Shown here one piece after another: positions 1 to 12,300 of a stretch of 64,000 bases of DNA. The notes under the pieces were generated by a model. That model ran no database searches, was not told the origin of the DNA, and was given only the letters and a program-made list of their open reading frames with translations. Each line of letters begins with the position of its first letter. Position 1 is the stretch's first letter. Origin of the DNA: Macrostomum hystrix (taxonomy: Eukaryota; Platyhelminthes; Macrostomidae); the NCBI GenBank assembly GCA_950097015.1, contig CATNEN010000024.1:2175501-2239500 (forward strand), written 5' to 3'. The position numbers and the translations under genes are program-made.

Positions 1-2134
1 GAGCTTAGGCGGAATCTTCTACGCGCAGGGCGGCTTCCGTGCTGACAGTGAATATCAGTGGTACTTGCGCACCTACTTCCAGGGTCGCGCGCAAATTAAG
101 GACTCTAAGGAGTACAGTGACATTGTTCGGGAACTGACAAACCAGACCGTTACTGAACTGGGCTCGGTTATATCGAGTATCGAACAAATGCGGTCGGAGA
201 TTCTGTCTCGCTTTGAACCGAAGAACATGGGAGGCTTGGAGGCCTCCACGCTTTGGTTGAACAATATGTCAATCTATATGGAGGCCCAACAGTCTCTGTT
301 AGTTCGGTTGGGTGAATTCGCTCTAAACTCGATCGCTTCTGACAGGCTGGACGACTACAACTCACTCATGCTGAATTTGGCGTTCTTTCTCGTAGCGTTA
401 ATCTCCAGCCCGGTTGTGATATTCATAGTTCACGCAATGATGGATGACATTAGCCAGTACTCCAGTGCTCTCATGTCGCAGGCGTGCGTCATGGCCAAGG
501 ATCGAGAGCGCGCGGATCGCCTGCTATACGGTATGATGCCGCAGACAGTTATAGAGCAGCTGCGCTTGAAAAAGAAGGTGTCGGCCGAGACGTACTCAGA
601 GGCCAGTATGATGCTCGTGCGGCTCTCCAACTTCGCATTCGTGGCCAACAACAGCCAGCCGGGAAAGGTCATCAATATTCTGAACGGCCTCTACAACATG
701 TTCGACGAGCGCATTGAAAAATTCGATTGCCACAAACTGCAAACAAGTGGTGACTGGCTTATGATTGTCAGCGGAGTTCCCATCCGCAATGGAAAGCGGC
801 ACGCTCACGAGCTGGCAGTTCTCGGCATTGATCTGAGACACCACGCCCTGCACATCCGAGTCGATCATATGCCAGGCGTGTCGCTACATCTTCAGGCCGC
901 GATCCATTCAGGTGAGAACTAAGAAAGATTTGTACTTCTCTTCCGTATGCTCAATCACGCAGATTTCGAAGCCCAAATCTCACCAGGCCCTGTGGTGGCA
1001 GCCGTGGTCGGAGTTATCTTCCCGCGTTACTGCCTGTTCGGCAGCACGGTGTTTATCACTCAATGTGTTGAGGCCCAGTGCGACCAGGGTACCATACTCA
1101 TGTCTGAGGTCACTCGCAACCTCCTGGCATTCGACAACACGTTTGTGGCAGAGTACAAGAAGACTTTTGGAGTCGGGGTAATTATCACTTATAAATTTCT
1201 TAAATTGACAATTGATAGAGGCAGTTTGTAGCTCATTGGTTAGAGCTTCTCACTGCTGAATAAGAAAGCGGTTGGGAGTTCGAATCTGGTGGGTCTTTAG
1301 AAGCTACGGCTGTGCCACTGGCTGTACATCTGGCCCACCATGTTCGATCTTATAAATTTCATCAGCCAATTGACCCAAGCTTTTGTACCTTTTCGCAGGA
1401 CGGGGAAACCGTACGAGCGCATGAGCTAAAATCAAAGAAAGGTTACGAAGAGTCGCTAGGGTGCGTGCCCAACTGTCAGGGTGACAATGGCGGCGTCTAA
1501 GGCTGGCGAGGAGCTTCCGCACCAGCAATTTCGCGCAGAAAATGACGACATTCGTTCAATCATTACGCCCTCAAATGGACGTTAATATGATTAAAAACAG
1601 TTTTATATATTAATTAAGAAGTAGCGAGCTAGACACCTTGTAGCTAGTCTTGATTCTCATTCGTTCCAATTTACACAAATGCACGCAGCAGCATGCACTG
1701 ATTGCACCGTGTTGTCGAACTTCAGTACAAATTTTAGGACAAAGATTGCTTGCCTGATTATTCTATTTCACGCCTGTGAGCACCAGAATCTCACATTTTC
1801 GCACATACCTATGATAAAAACGTTATTTGCTTTCAAAAGATTCATAGAATCTGAGCTAATTCGTAAAATTGAAATATTCTTAAGTAATTATTTCTCACGG
1901 ATACAATTCTCAGCTTATTAAGTAAATAAGTAGAAAATATCAGCTGTGCGAACAGCGGTTTGAAAAGCTGTGCTGTTTATTCAGAGTAATAATAGTTGTC
2001 CTTGCCACCAGGGTCGTCGACGAGAATCGCTAAATATCTCGACGCTGCTGACGTCTGACGGCTTTTATCGTAAATTTGATCCATATGTTGGACACGAAAA
2101 CCGGTCATTCGGTTTGGGAGCTATCGTGAATTAG
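1..2134 (+). CDS. NIT-domain guanylate cyclase homologue, 5'-truncated, probably catalytically inactive
   Basis: Exons <1-911, 987-1177 and, tentatively, 2012-2134. The frame is open to the left edge, so the start lies outside. Order seen: end of a NIT (nitrate/nitrite-sensing) domain starting at SLGGIFYAQGGF, one membrane segment (LAFFLVALISSPVVIFIVHA), a helical linker (LLYGMMPQTVIEQL), then a class III cyclase domain recognisable by VSGVPIRNGKRHAHE and PRYCLFG. Receptor cyclases normally use a DIVGF Asp, a second Asp in GDAYM, a Glu before TIGD, and Asn and Arg in TVNTASR. Here these read RLSNF (Asp lost), SGDWLM (Asp kept), QTSGD (Glu to Gln) and TVFITQC (Asn and Arg lost). Exons 1 and 2 are firm. 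Exon 3 rests on a good acceptor, a matching phase, 40 open codons and an AATAAA at 2415; it lacks the usual KGKG..TYWL ending. The family makes cGMP; this member probably regulates or scaffolds instead (inference). Confidence 0.8.
1221..1345 (+). repeat. tRNA-derived SINE fragment (head plus tail)
   Basis: Positions 1221-1292 look like a tRNA head: an A-box-like TAGCTCATTGG and a B-box-like GAGTTCGAATC about 45 bases apart. It is followed by CTGTGCCACTGGCTGTACA, which resembles the 3' part of the SINEs at 4740-5053 and 46565-46735. The central body seems to be missing. The tRNA fold is not clean enough for a functional tRNA call. It lies in the last intron of the cyclase gene. Confidence 0.5.
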
Positions 2135-2414
2135 GCAGTGGCTATTTAAAATGCCCTCGTGCTCTGTCCCCAGGGGGAACACAGGACGCCCTTACGACGC
2201 GCCTTAAACCATCTGTCTACTGACTCATGTGTACATTCGCTAGCGCCACGCGGAAGACTGGGATTGCAAATGCAGGCAATTCTAAGCGCTTTATTGAGTA
2301 CTAACAGTAGGCGGTCTAGCATGCCGTTGGATTGTCAGTTACGCATACTCCGTTGGTACTTTTTTGCTCATGGTTTCAACAGCCAGCTAAAATTATTTGA
2401 AACAAATTAGTTTG

Positions 2415-2420
2415 AATAAA
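2415..2420 (+). promoter_or_regulatory. polyadenylation signal of the cyclase gene (candidate)
   Basis: AATAAA directly followed by a second AATAAA, about 280 bases after the proposed stop at 2134. It supports the tentative terminal exon but is short enough to occur by chance. Confidence 0.4.
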
Positions 2421-2440
2421 TAAACGTCACAAAGTCCGTA

Positions 2441-3334
2441 GAAGCAACACAATTGCTAGCGTAAAAGAGAAGAAAATGTTTGAAGTGTAACGTAGCGATT
2501 TCCAGACAATAAGAACGCGCTTTTTTAATTGCAACAGTATTTTTTGCCCGTTGGTTACTTGATCCGGGAGAATCTTCCTCACTAAGTCGTTTTCCTCACC
2601 AGGTTTTGCATGAGTCAGCTGTAGTTGGCCTGCAGTTTGGCACGATTTCAATTATAGGACGATTGGACAGGGCAAATACTTGTGGGAACAACAGTCACAT
2701 AGCATGACACCACCCAAAAATTCAACGCATGCGAAGGCCATTGTAGGTAGAACTAAGAGAGAGAAATATATTTGAGAAAAGTCAGCACAATCATTCAGTG
2801 ACCAAAAGGCGCGCCTAGTACAGCTGCCTTACCCTTTTCTCAGGCAGCTCTCGAGGGTGATTCCACCACACAGTGGGTCCACCCAGGCATGGCTCTTCCC
2901 CGCACCAATGGGGCAAAGGTCTCATTGGCTTCCGACGGCCCAACCTCCCCTTGGCCGGCTTTTCTCCAGGGAGAGAGAAGCGGCGGATCCGTGCTTTTTA
3001 AACATTAAAGTCTCACGGCGACGTGACTGTGCCCGCCGCTGCATTATTCACAAGGCTCACTGATTGCCTGACCAGACGAAGCTCAGGCTTGGAAATCGCC
3101 GCGGCTCATACTGCTCCCATTGTCTCAGGAACAACAGTGCGGAGGGTAAGATCTGAGCCACAAGCGTCATCTGTTTTAGAATCTCTCTGTTTTAGTACGA
3201 GTATGTGTATCAGGTAGTTGCAGGTAAATTGAGGAAGTGACGAGTAGTGAATGGTTTATTGAGAAAATTATAGCATTTACACGCATCAGTGGTGACCTCG
3301 AATTCCGAACTCAAACAGGACGGCACGGGCTAAC
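2441..3334. other. intergenic / 5' flank of the cadherin gene
   Basis: No supported coding exon. Positions 2857-3180 are more GC-rich than the surroundings and could be promoter or 5' UTR of the cadherin starting at 3335, but I see no decisive motif. Confidence 0.4.
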
Positions 3335-6300
3335 ATGAACATGGCAACTCACTCATGGGGCCTGCAGCTTGTGCAGCTCGCTTACCTGCTGCTCGTAATC
3401 TGCGTGAGGCTAGGTGAGATAGCTCACTACATTAAACACCCCCGTGAATGCGAATCTGCTCAATTATTGTTAATTATTAGCCCGACTGTTCTCCGGTTAC
3501 TCCTGGCTGCCAGTCCTCGCTTGCGCTCTAGGTTGCTGCGGAAGAATTTTCTTGCATTTAAAATTATTTTCCAGCAATGTTCTAGTATCTCGCGTAGTTT
3601 AACCATAATCGAATATTAAATTCTTGATTGAGAACGGGAGAGATGAGACATGGGAGAGATGAGACATGGGATAGATGAGACACGGGAGAGATGAGACACG
3701 GGAGAGATGAGACATGGGAGAGATGAGACATGGAATAGATGAGACATGGAAGAGATGAGACATGGGAGAGATGAGACATGGAATAGATGGGACATGGGAT
3801 AGATGAGACACGGGAGAGATGAGACACGGGAGAGATGAGCCATGGGAGAGATGAGACATGGGAGAGATGAGACATGGGAGAGATTATTCGTGACAAATGA
3901 GACACGGGAAAGATGAGACAAGAGAAAGATGAGACAAGAGAAAGATGAGACAAGAGAAAGATGAGACAAGAGAAAGATGAGACAAGAGAAAGATGAGACA
4001 AGAGAAAGATGAGACAAGAGAAAGATGAGACAAGAGAAAGATGAGACAAGAGAAAGATGAGACAAGAGAAAGATGAGACAAGAGAAAGATGAGACAAGAG
4101 AAAGATGAGACAAGAGAAAGATGAGACAAGAGAAAGATGAGACAAGAGAAAGATGAGACAAGAGAAAGATGAGACAAGAGAAAGATGAGACAAGAGAAAG
4201 ATGAGACAAGAGAAAGATGAGACAAGAGAAAGATGAGACAAGAGAAAGATGAGACAAGAGAAGGTGCTGATAGTGACCCGGTGGTCGGATTAATAAACTT
4301 TGAGGGCTGCATGCCGGGGATCTGCCGACCCCTGCTCTCACTGACAAAGAGTTTGCTAATCACTGGCTATCATTGGTACGTGCGTAGATCAAAGAGTGCA
4401 CTCGTAGAAAGTTATTAATACACTGCTTATGTTGTGCAAAATAATTTATCCAGCACTATCCAGTACTACTAAAACGTTTAAAACATTTTAAGTATGTCTC
4501 CTAATTCCTATATATTTTTCGAAGCGAAATGGTTAGTTTTTTATCGTTTTCAATATGCCAAGCGGGCATAATTAAAAACCAACATAAAATCCTTCAAGTA
4601 CAAAAATCGGAGCAAAAGTACAAGAAATCTTTAAGCTCTTTCTTGCAGACGCCAGTAATAAAAAACGAATTATTTTATCGCGGCTAAGCAAATCCCAGAT
4701 GCATAATCGTGGTGTGTGTATTGCTGCCTATTTACCAGTAATAATAATGAATAATAATTGATTACACCTGTCCCGATTGGGATAGATGTGCAGACGACAG
4801 CACAGCCGCAGCTAATGCGCGGCGCATCTGAAGGCTGCGTACAGCTGTTCAGTCCATGGACTGGGGGGACGCCACACCCACTTTCAATTATCCCAGCTGA
4901 TGCTGGTACCCATTTAACAGCTGGGTGAACTGAAGCAATGCAGAGTTAAGTGTCTTGCTAAAGGACGCAAATTGTTCCAGTGGAGTCGGGAATCGAACCC
5001 CCGACCTTTAAGTCGTGAGTCCGACGCCCTAACCACTAGGCTACAACCTCTCCACCAGTGTAATATGTGGTCTGTGAGCCTAACTCTTCACTCGGAGTCC
5101 AGCTTCATCTTATCTTTTCTACGCCTACTGTCTTACACATATAGACGCACTGTCTATAGAAAAGACAAAAAACAAGGCCTGGGTTTTACAGCTAAAGCCT
5201 AGACTGCTATTGTTCTCAGAAGTCACCGCACGCCAATTGAGCATAGCGCACAGAAAGCACGTGAGTAAATCAGATGCAATTAAATTGGACTCAAGGAGCC
5301 TTCGCTGTGGCCCTTCTGCTCTGTATGCACATCTAGCTTGCAGAACCAGATTTGCCTACTTGAGGCCATAAAACACTGCCCGTTCCTTGCTTACTCACCC
5401 TCTCGCTCACTCACCCTCTCGCTCACTCACCCTCTCGCTCACTCACCCTCTCGCTCGCTCACCCTCTCGCTCGCTCACCCTCTCGCTCGCTCACCCTCTC
5501 GCTCGCTCACCCTCTCGCTCGCTCACCCTCTCGCTCACTCACCCTCTCGCTCGCTCACCCTCTCGCTCGCTCACCCTCTCGCTCACTCACCCTCTCGCTC
5601 GCTCACCCTCTCGCTCGCTCACCCTCTCGCTCACTCACCCTCTCGCTCACTCACCCTCTCGCTCGCTCACCCTCTCGCTCACTCACCCTCTCGCTCGCTC
5701 ACCCTCTCGCTCACTCACCCTCTCGCTTGCTCACCCTCTCACCCACTCACCCTCTCGCTCACTCACCCTCTCGCTCGCTCACCCTCTCGCTCACTCACCC
5801 TCTCGCTCACTCAACCTCTCGCTCACTCATCCTCTCGCTCATTTACCCTCTCGCTCACTCACCCTCTCGCTCACTCACCCTCTCGCTCGCTCACCCTCTC
5901 GCTCGCTCACCCTCTCGCTCACTCACCCTCTCGCTCGCTCACCCTCTCGCTCACTCACCCTCTCGCTCACTCACCCTCTCGCTCACTCATCCTCTCGCTC
6001 ACTCACCCTCTCGCTCACTCACCCTCTCGCTCGCTCACCCTCTCGCTCACTCACCCTCTCGCTCACTCAACCTCTCGCTCACTCATCCTCTCGCTCATTT
6101 ACCCTCTCGCTCACTCACCCTCTCGCTCACTCACCCTCTCGCTCACTCACCCTCTCGCTCACTCACCCTCTCGCTCGCTCACCCTCTCGCTCGCTCACCC
6201 TCTCGCTCACTCACCCTCTCGCTCGCTCACCCTCTCGCTCACTCACCCTCTCGCTCACTCACCCTCTCGCTCACTCACCCTCTCGCTTGCTCACCCTCTC

Positions 6301-9300
6301 GCTCGCTCACCCTCTCGCTCACTCACCCTCTCGCTCACTCACCCTCTCGCATCAAACACCCTCTTGCTTATGTTGTGCAAAATACATTATGCGGCACTAC
6401 TGGTACTACGAGTACTGAGATATTTCGAGTATATTTTTTTCAAAGGGCCGCATTTCTTATTATTATTTTATAAGCGAAAATTTATGTACTTAATCGTTGT
6501 CAGCATGGCATGCTGAATTACTTAAAAAACTAAAAAATTATCGTGATCAAACTACCCCGGATAAAGCGTATTTTTTTTCTTTAATGCTGTTTTAAAGCAT
6601 AAATACCTGAAGCTTTAGGCTGCATTTGGCCACGTCTATTTTAAACCAATTTTAAACCTGCCACCCCAGGCATAACAAGCATTGCATGAAACAATATCGA
6701 TTTTGTCAACTTACGTAACCTTTCCTCACATTTTTTTCTTTTTGTAGCCTTAATAGGTGAGCGATCGCGTCAAATTCATGGTGTATGTTACAAAGGCCAA
6801 AAACGCACAGAATTTTGTTTATTTAAACAAAACATATTTAATTGCTTCTACACATGTAAGCATAAAAGTGCACGCACCGATAAACTAAAAGGTGCAAAAC
6901 AACGGTCCTTTATATTCAACAGAAAATCATTATTTTCCCCTACTGTCATGAAAGAGAGTTTTCGAACAAAAAAAATTTTTAACATCGAGAACCTTTTGAG
7001 TTCATCCGCTTCTGTTCTGCACCCGGTGCATTATTTATTCGTTTCGCACAGTGAGCGGGACGCGCCCAAGCTGTTAGAGGCAGAATAGGGAAACCAAGTC
7101 GTTTGATTTCTTTTAACCACAAGTTTAAACAAACTATAGTCTAACATCCGTAGCAGCAATGCAATTTAAACAGGAATAATTTACGTCTCAACTAATGAAA
7201 CAATTTTCCAGGAGCATCGAATAGTGCTCCAGATTTGACCCTGTGCACCAACCTCAACACCAGCTATGTGAGCCTGACGCAAGGAAGCTCGTGCAGCAAT
7301 GCGGGCTCCTTCTACATCTACATCAAAGAGGAGGTGCCAATAGGTATGTCGTCTGTAAACGTCCTTAAGTTATAAAAAAGGTATGAGCCACTCCCAAGAG
7401 ACTTGACTTAGTGGCAGGGTGGTCTGGGGTCACAGCAGGGAGTCGTGGTCGCCCGTTCCTCTAACCCATGCAGGCCCACAGACATGCGATGGCACGGGGC
7501 CGGTCAGGGTGTTTGTCCGTCCTGCGGCGTTCTATTCCATGGGGAAGAAAGTGGCTCGTCTTGTTGCCCAAAAGAACTGGATGAGCCTTGGGATGCTGTC
7601 GGGTTGGTTGGCACGGTCGATGGACGGTTTGGGCCCGCGAGGTTGTGTAGCCAGTCTACTAAATAAAGGGCAGGGACAGATTAAGTGCTGAGCATCGACG
7701 CGAAGGAGGCTTAACTATTCGAGTCAAGACGGAGGAAGCAGTGCCTGGCGAGTTAGACACGACCATCGAAGGCCAAGTCCTAGTGTGGAGAGTGTCTGGT
7801 TCTGGTTTAAGTCAGATTTCTTACTTTTTTTATTCTTTCAGGAGTTTCTCTGATCCAGTTCGAAGCAAGGGATCCCGAAAATGACAACGTGGTGATGACC
7901 TTGGTTGGCAAGGATCAGGCCATCTATTTATTCAGCGTTGTTTCCTATCCCAACAATAGGACGGCCGTGCTAAAACAGAACAGCAGGCTGGATGCAGACG
8001 TGAGACATGCTTAAAGTTTTCATTTTATATTTGAAAAATTGTCGCTCAAAATCAAAGGGCATGTGCGCTCGTAGATAGAATTGTTTGTAAGTCTAAATCG
8101 TTCGCCCTAATTGCAGTCTTTGTCTGCCATCAGTCTCACACTTCAAATTAAGCTCAATGACGGGAATCTGAACGAGGTCAGTACTTTCCACTGCACAATT
8201 TGCTTCTTTAAGTTTTAAGCAGTTGGGATCATTTAGAATAAAAAGCCAGAGTGCTTGCATTGCAGATTACAAAGGAATTCGATGTAGTGATTGTGCAGGA
8301 TATCAACGACAATCCGCCAGAGTTTCTAAATCTACCGTACAGGTGGCTCGTTCCTGAGGTACTTAGTTTGCTGACCAAATAAAGAACACATTCAGCAAAC
8401 TAACAGATGGCTAAACTAAAATCTTATAATATTTCAGAATGCGCCACCATCGAGCGATTTAAATCTAAGAATCGAAGTTATAGACAGAGACCAGGGTGCT
8501 TCAGGAATGCTGATCACTTACAAGGTAACTATAGTTATGCGCTAGCTATTGTCTTCTAATGCGTATAAAAGTAGGACATATTCTGCACTCGACATAAGTC
8601 GTACTTGTATATATTCATAGGAGATGATTGATTAATCTCATACTAAATTCATGCACAAGGGTGGGACACGGGCTAAAAGCACTTTTGCTTCCGTCAAACA
8701 GTGAGATTGGATGCCGTGTATACGGAGCATGCAAACAGACCTGTGTAAATAGCTCGTATACTCTTTGCCTCTTGGTACGTGAGACGGCTCCGTTTGTTTG
8801 ACCATGGGGCCTACCTCCCTGCTCAGGTAATATCATAAGAGTAGTTCGCCCTGGGAGAATTTTCCAATAATTTCTTTGCACTAATCTCTGTGCGTTGAAC
8901 ATACGCTCTACTTTCATGGATGACAGCAACAGGATGGTGCTATACAGTTGGAGCGTGTGATGCTAAAATTATCACCCATTTAAAGCTAATAGCCTAATAA
9001 CACACAGTACTGTCTCTGGTAAATCAATGACAAATTAAACTTTCAAATAGGACGCGATCGGTTCCACAGCGAGTAACGCATTCACATTATCAGACCAGAC
9101 AATGTCAGGCTACTGCTCACCGACTGGCCTTTGCATTGGTAGACGCTACATTCGTGTGCTGAGCCTCTTGCGAGCGTTGGACTACGAGACCAATAGCTTC
9201 TACCAGCTGTCAGTAAATGCTACTGATTTGACAGCCGGGGGGACAAGCACCTTTACTGATATCATCATCAACGTGCAGGATAGACAAGACACTCCGCCAT

Positions 9301-12300
9301 TCTTCGACGGAATTCCATATATAAAGAGCGTGCCAGAAAACTCAGCCGCAGGGACTCTGGTTCTCACCGTAGTTGCTCGTGACGGAGACAGAGGCGTGCC
9401 AAATGCGATCAGCTACCAGCTAGACTCTAGCAACGTATTTTCGAAATACTTCACTCTTAATAACGTCACTGGAGAGCTGCGAACAAGTTCTGTGAACCTG
9501 GACCGCGAAGGGACAGATATATTGGCCGTATTTGGCACAATCGATCTGCCTTTGATCGCTAAGGAGGTTTCGTCTGTGCCGCAGCCAGCCAATATTTCAC
9601 AGTCAAGCACCATCGCGCGCATCACAGTGGAGGATAAAAACGACTTCGTACCAACGTTTGACTATATATTGTACAATGGCAGCGTGCCAGAGAACACAAT
9701 TACCGGTGTTCTAGTGAGCCTATTCTCTCCGATTAACGTAGCTGATCTCGATGCTGGAGACAATGGCATCTTCAACATAACAGTGATGCGCAATGGCCAA
9801 ATTTATAACGACTTTGAAGCATCGCCAGCTATTATCAGTCGTCAGGGCGCTGTCTTCATTTTAGTAAAAAATTCTAGCTTCCTGGACTATGAAGTTGTTC
9901 ATAATGTAACCTTTCAGGTTCGCCTTATTTCTTAAGTTTTGAGTACTTGTCAGCTCTCTAAATTAATGATGAACAAACTTCTGAAGCAAGTCTATGCTAA
10001 TTTCCAGATTGTCGCCAGGGAGACTAGAACTACAGAGAGGTTTTCAAGTAGTGCTACCATTCAGCTTCAAATCTTAGATGTAAACGATAATAGACCAATA
10101 TTCAACCAGACGAGCTATGCTTTCACTATTCCGGAGAACTCGCCGCGAAACACATTTGTTGGCACAGTCAAGGTGAGTTTTTCTCACCTGTCTAGTGGGA
10201 CGAAGATAATTAATCTTTAGTATTTCTTTTGTTCCGATTCGAGAAAAGACTATTTTTCATCACAGGCCACCGATGCTGATAGTGGTGCCTTTGGAACTGT
10301 TTACTATAGGATGGATGGTACTGACGCCAACAAGTAAGTGCATGTACGAGTACAGGGAGAGGGCCAATTAAAAAACTGGCATTGCTTCGAAGATAACAGA
10401 TTGTTCTACAGATTTTTTTAAATACTTACATTATCTATTTCAAATAAATATTTAAGGTTTTTCATTAATTCTACAACTGGAGATATTTTCGTCAACGTGG
10501 ATGCCGACAAGAACTATACCTTACTGGATAGAGAACGGTTTCCGACATTGTTTTTCACAATAGAAGGTAGAGACGGGGGTGGTTTTGTGACCACAGCTCA
10601 GATGGAAGTCATCTTGAGCGACCAGAATGATCAGACGCCCACTTTTACACGACTCAGCTATGTTGGAGTTGTTAAGGAGAATTCGCTAACATTTGATACA
10701 CCAGTTCAGGTTGAGGTAAGCCTGCCTTTGTCTACTAAATAAGGAAATGGTGCGAGAATGTTAAATATTGGCTTGCATCAAATCAATTTTAATTTCAGGC
10801 AATCGACAATGACTTAAGAGGTACCAATAACAGCATTGTCGAGTTTAAAATAATCGGCGGTGATCTAGGAGGAAACTTCAGTATCGCCAGCGCCACAGGC
10901 CTTCTCATAATCAGAGCGCCCCTGAATTATGAGTCACTGCCTTCTAATATTATAAACTTGACTATTATGGCCTACGATCTTGGGATACCATCCCTGAATA
11001 GCAGCATCAATGTGCAGGTTACTGTGCTAGATCAAAATGACAATAGTCCCGTCTGCACGAACGCAATTTTTAATGCTACGGTGATGGAAAATGCAACTTC
11101 CGGGACTCCGATCATTCAGGTAAACGCCACCGATGCAGATCCTCCTGGGACAGATAATTCGCGCATGTTCTACCGCATTCTGACGGGAGCCGCTGATAAA
11201 TTTAGCATTGACGGTGCCTCGGGCTGGATTGTGGTGGAGCGTGGCGCAGACCTTGACGTCGCTCGGTATGGCAGTCGGTATAATCTCAGAGTTATAGTTT
11301 ATGATTATGGAACGCCTCAGCGCAACGGTACTTGTATGGCAGTGATTTTTGTCCGAGACGTCAACAACCAAAGCCCGTACTTTGACACTCCAACAAGGCG
11401 TGAGACGGTTCAAGAAAATCAGCCACTAAATCAACCACTACCAATCACGCCACAGTTAACCGCAAAAGATCCTGACACGAACGCCAATTTGCAGTACTCC
11501 ATTCTGTATAGTGAAATGATTGCCAAAGAAGGAAATGGCCAACCTGTGTCCATCAGCAGGTACAACATTACTGACTTACTGTACATCTCTTCAACAAACG
11601 GCACATTATTTGTGAAAAGCGTGTTAGACCGAGAGAGAGCCCAGGAGATAACCATTCCGATATTTGTACGAGACCTAGCTGCGGAGACGCCTTTGCCGAT
11701 ACAGACAGCCACAGCGACTCTTATTCTAACTCTGTCCGATTTGAATGACGAGTTTCCTGTGTTTCAGCCTCCTGCTGTGAATAAAACTTATCGAATAGCT
11801 GTGTCCGAGGGTTTGCGGCCTCCTACTGCGATTAGTCTGAAGGCTCTCGCGATTGATCCAGACACATCAAACCCTCCTCTTGTTTATAGTATAAATCCGG
11901 TGAGCAAACTCTTCAGCATAGATCCGAATACTGCTCAAGTATCTCTAGAGACAGCCCTTGATCGCGAGACCATGGATCACCACCAGTTCTTTGTGCTAGT
12001 AAATGACAGCATTCACATTGCCACTGCTACAGTGTACGTCAACGTTACTGACGTCAACGATGTGACACCAACATTCTACCAGTTTGCTTCGAACTTGAAC
12101 GTTTCCGAGGCAACAAATGTTAGTACCCTGCTGACTACGGTACTTGCATATGACAACGACACAGGACTATTTGGAACTGTGCGATACCAAATTCTTAGCG
12201 GAGGTGGTGGAAAGTTTACAATTAATGATACGAATGGCGAGCTACGATTAGCCCAGCCTCTGGATCGTGACATTCCTGGAGGTGAAGCGTATAGTTTGCT

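Noticed and set aside
1221-1292. Functional tRNA gene (also considered at 24844-24915 and 63030-63105)
   Set aside because: A and B boxes are present, but acceptor and anticodon stems pair poorly and the sequences continue into SINE-type bodies or tails.
3582-4363. Long overlapping minus-strand reading frames rich in SHLSLVSSFSCLIF repeats
   Set aside because: Produced by the 16-bp array, which has no stop in any minus frame. No start context, splice sites or non-repeat domain.
5338-6516. 392-codon plus-strand frame of SLTLSLAHPLAHSPSR repeats
   Set aside because: By-product of the 16-bp array inside cadherin intron 1; all three frames are open.
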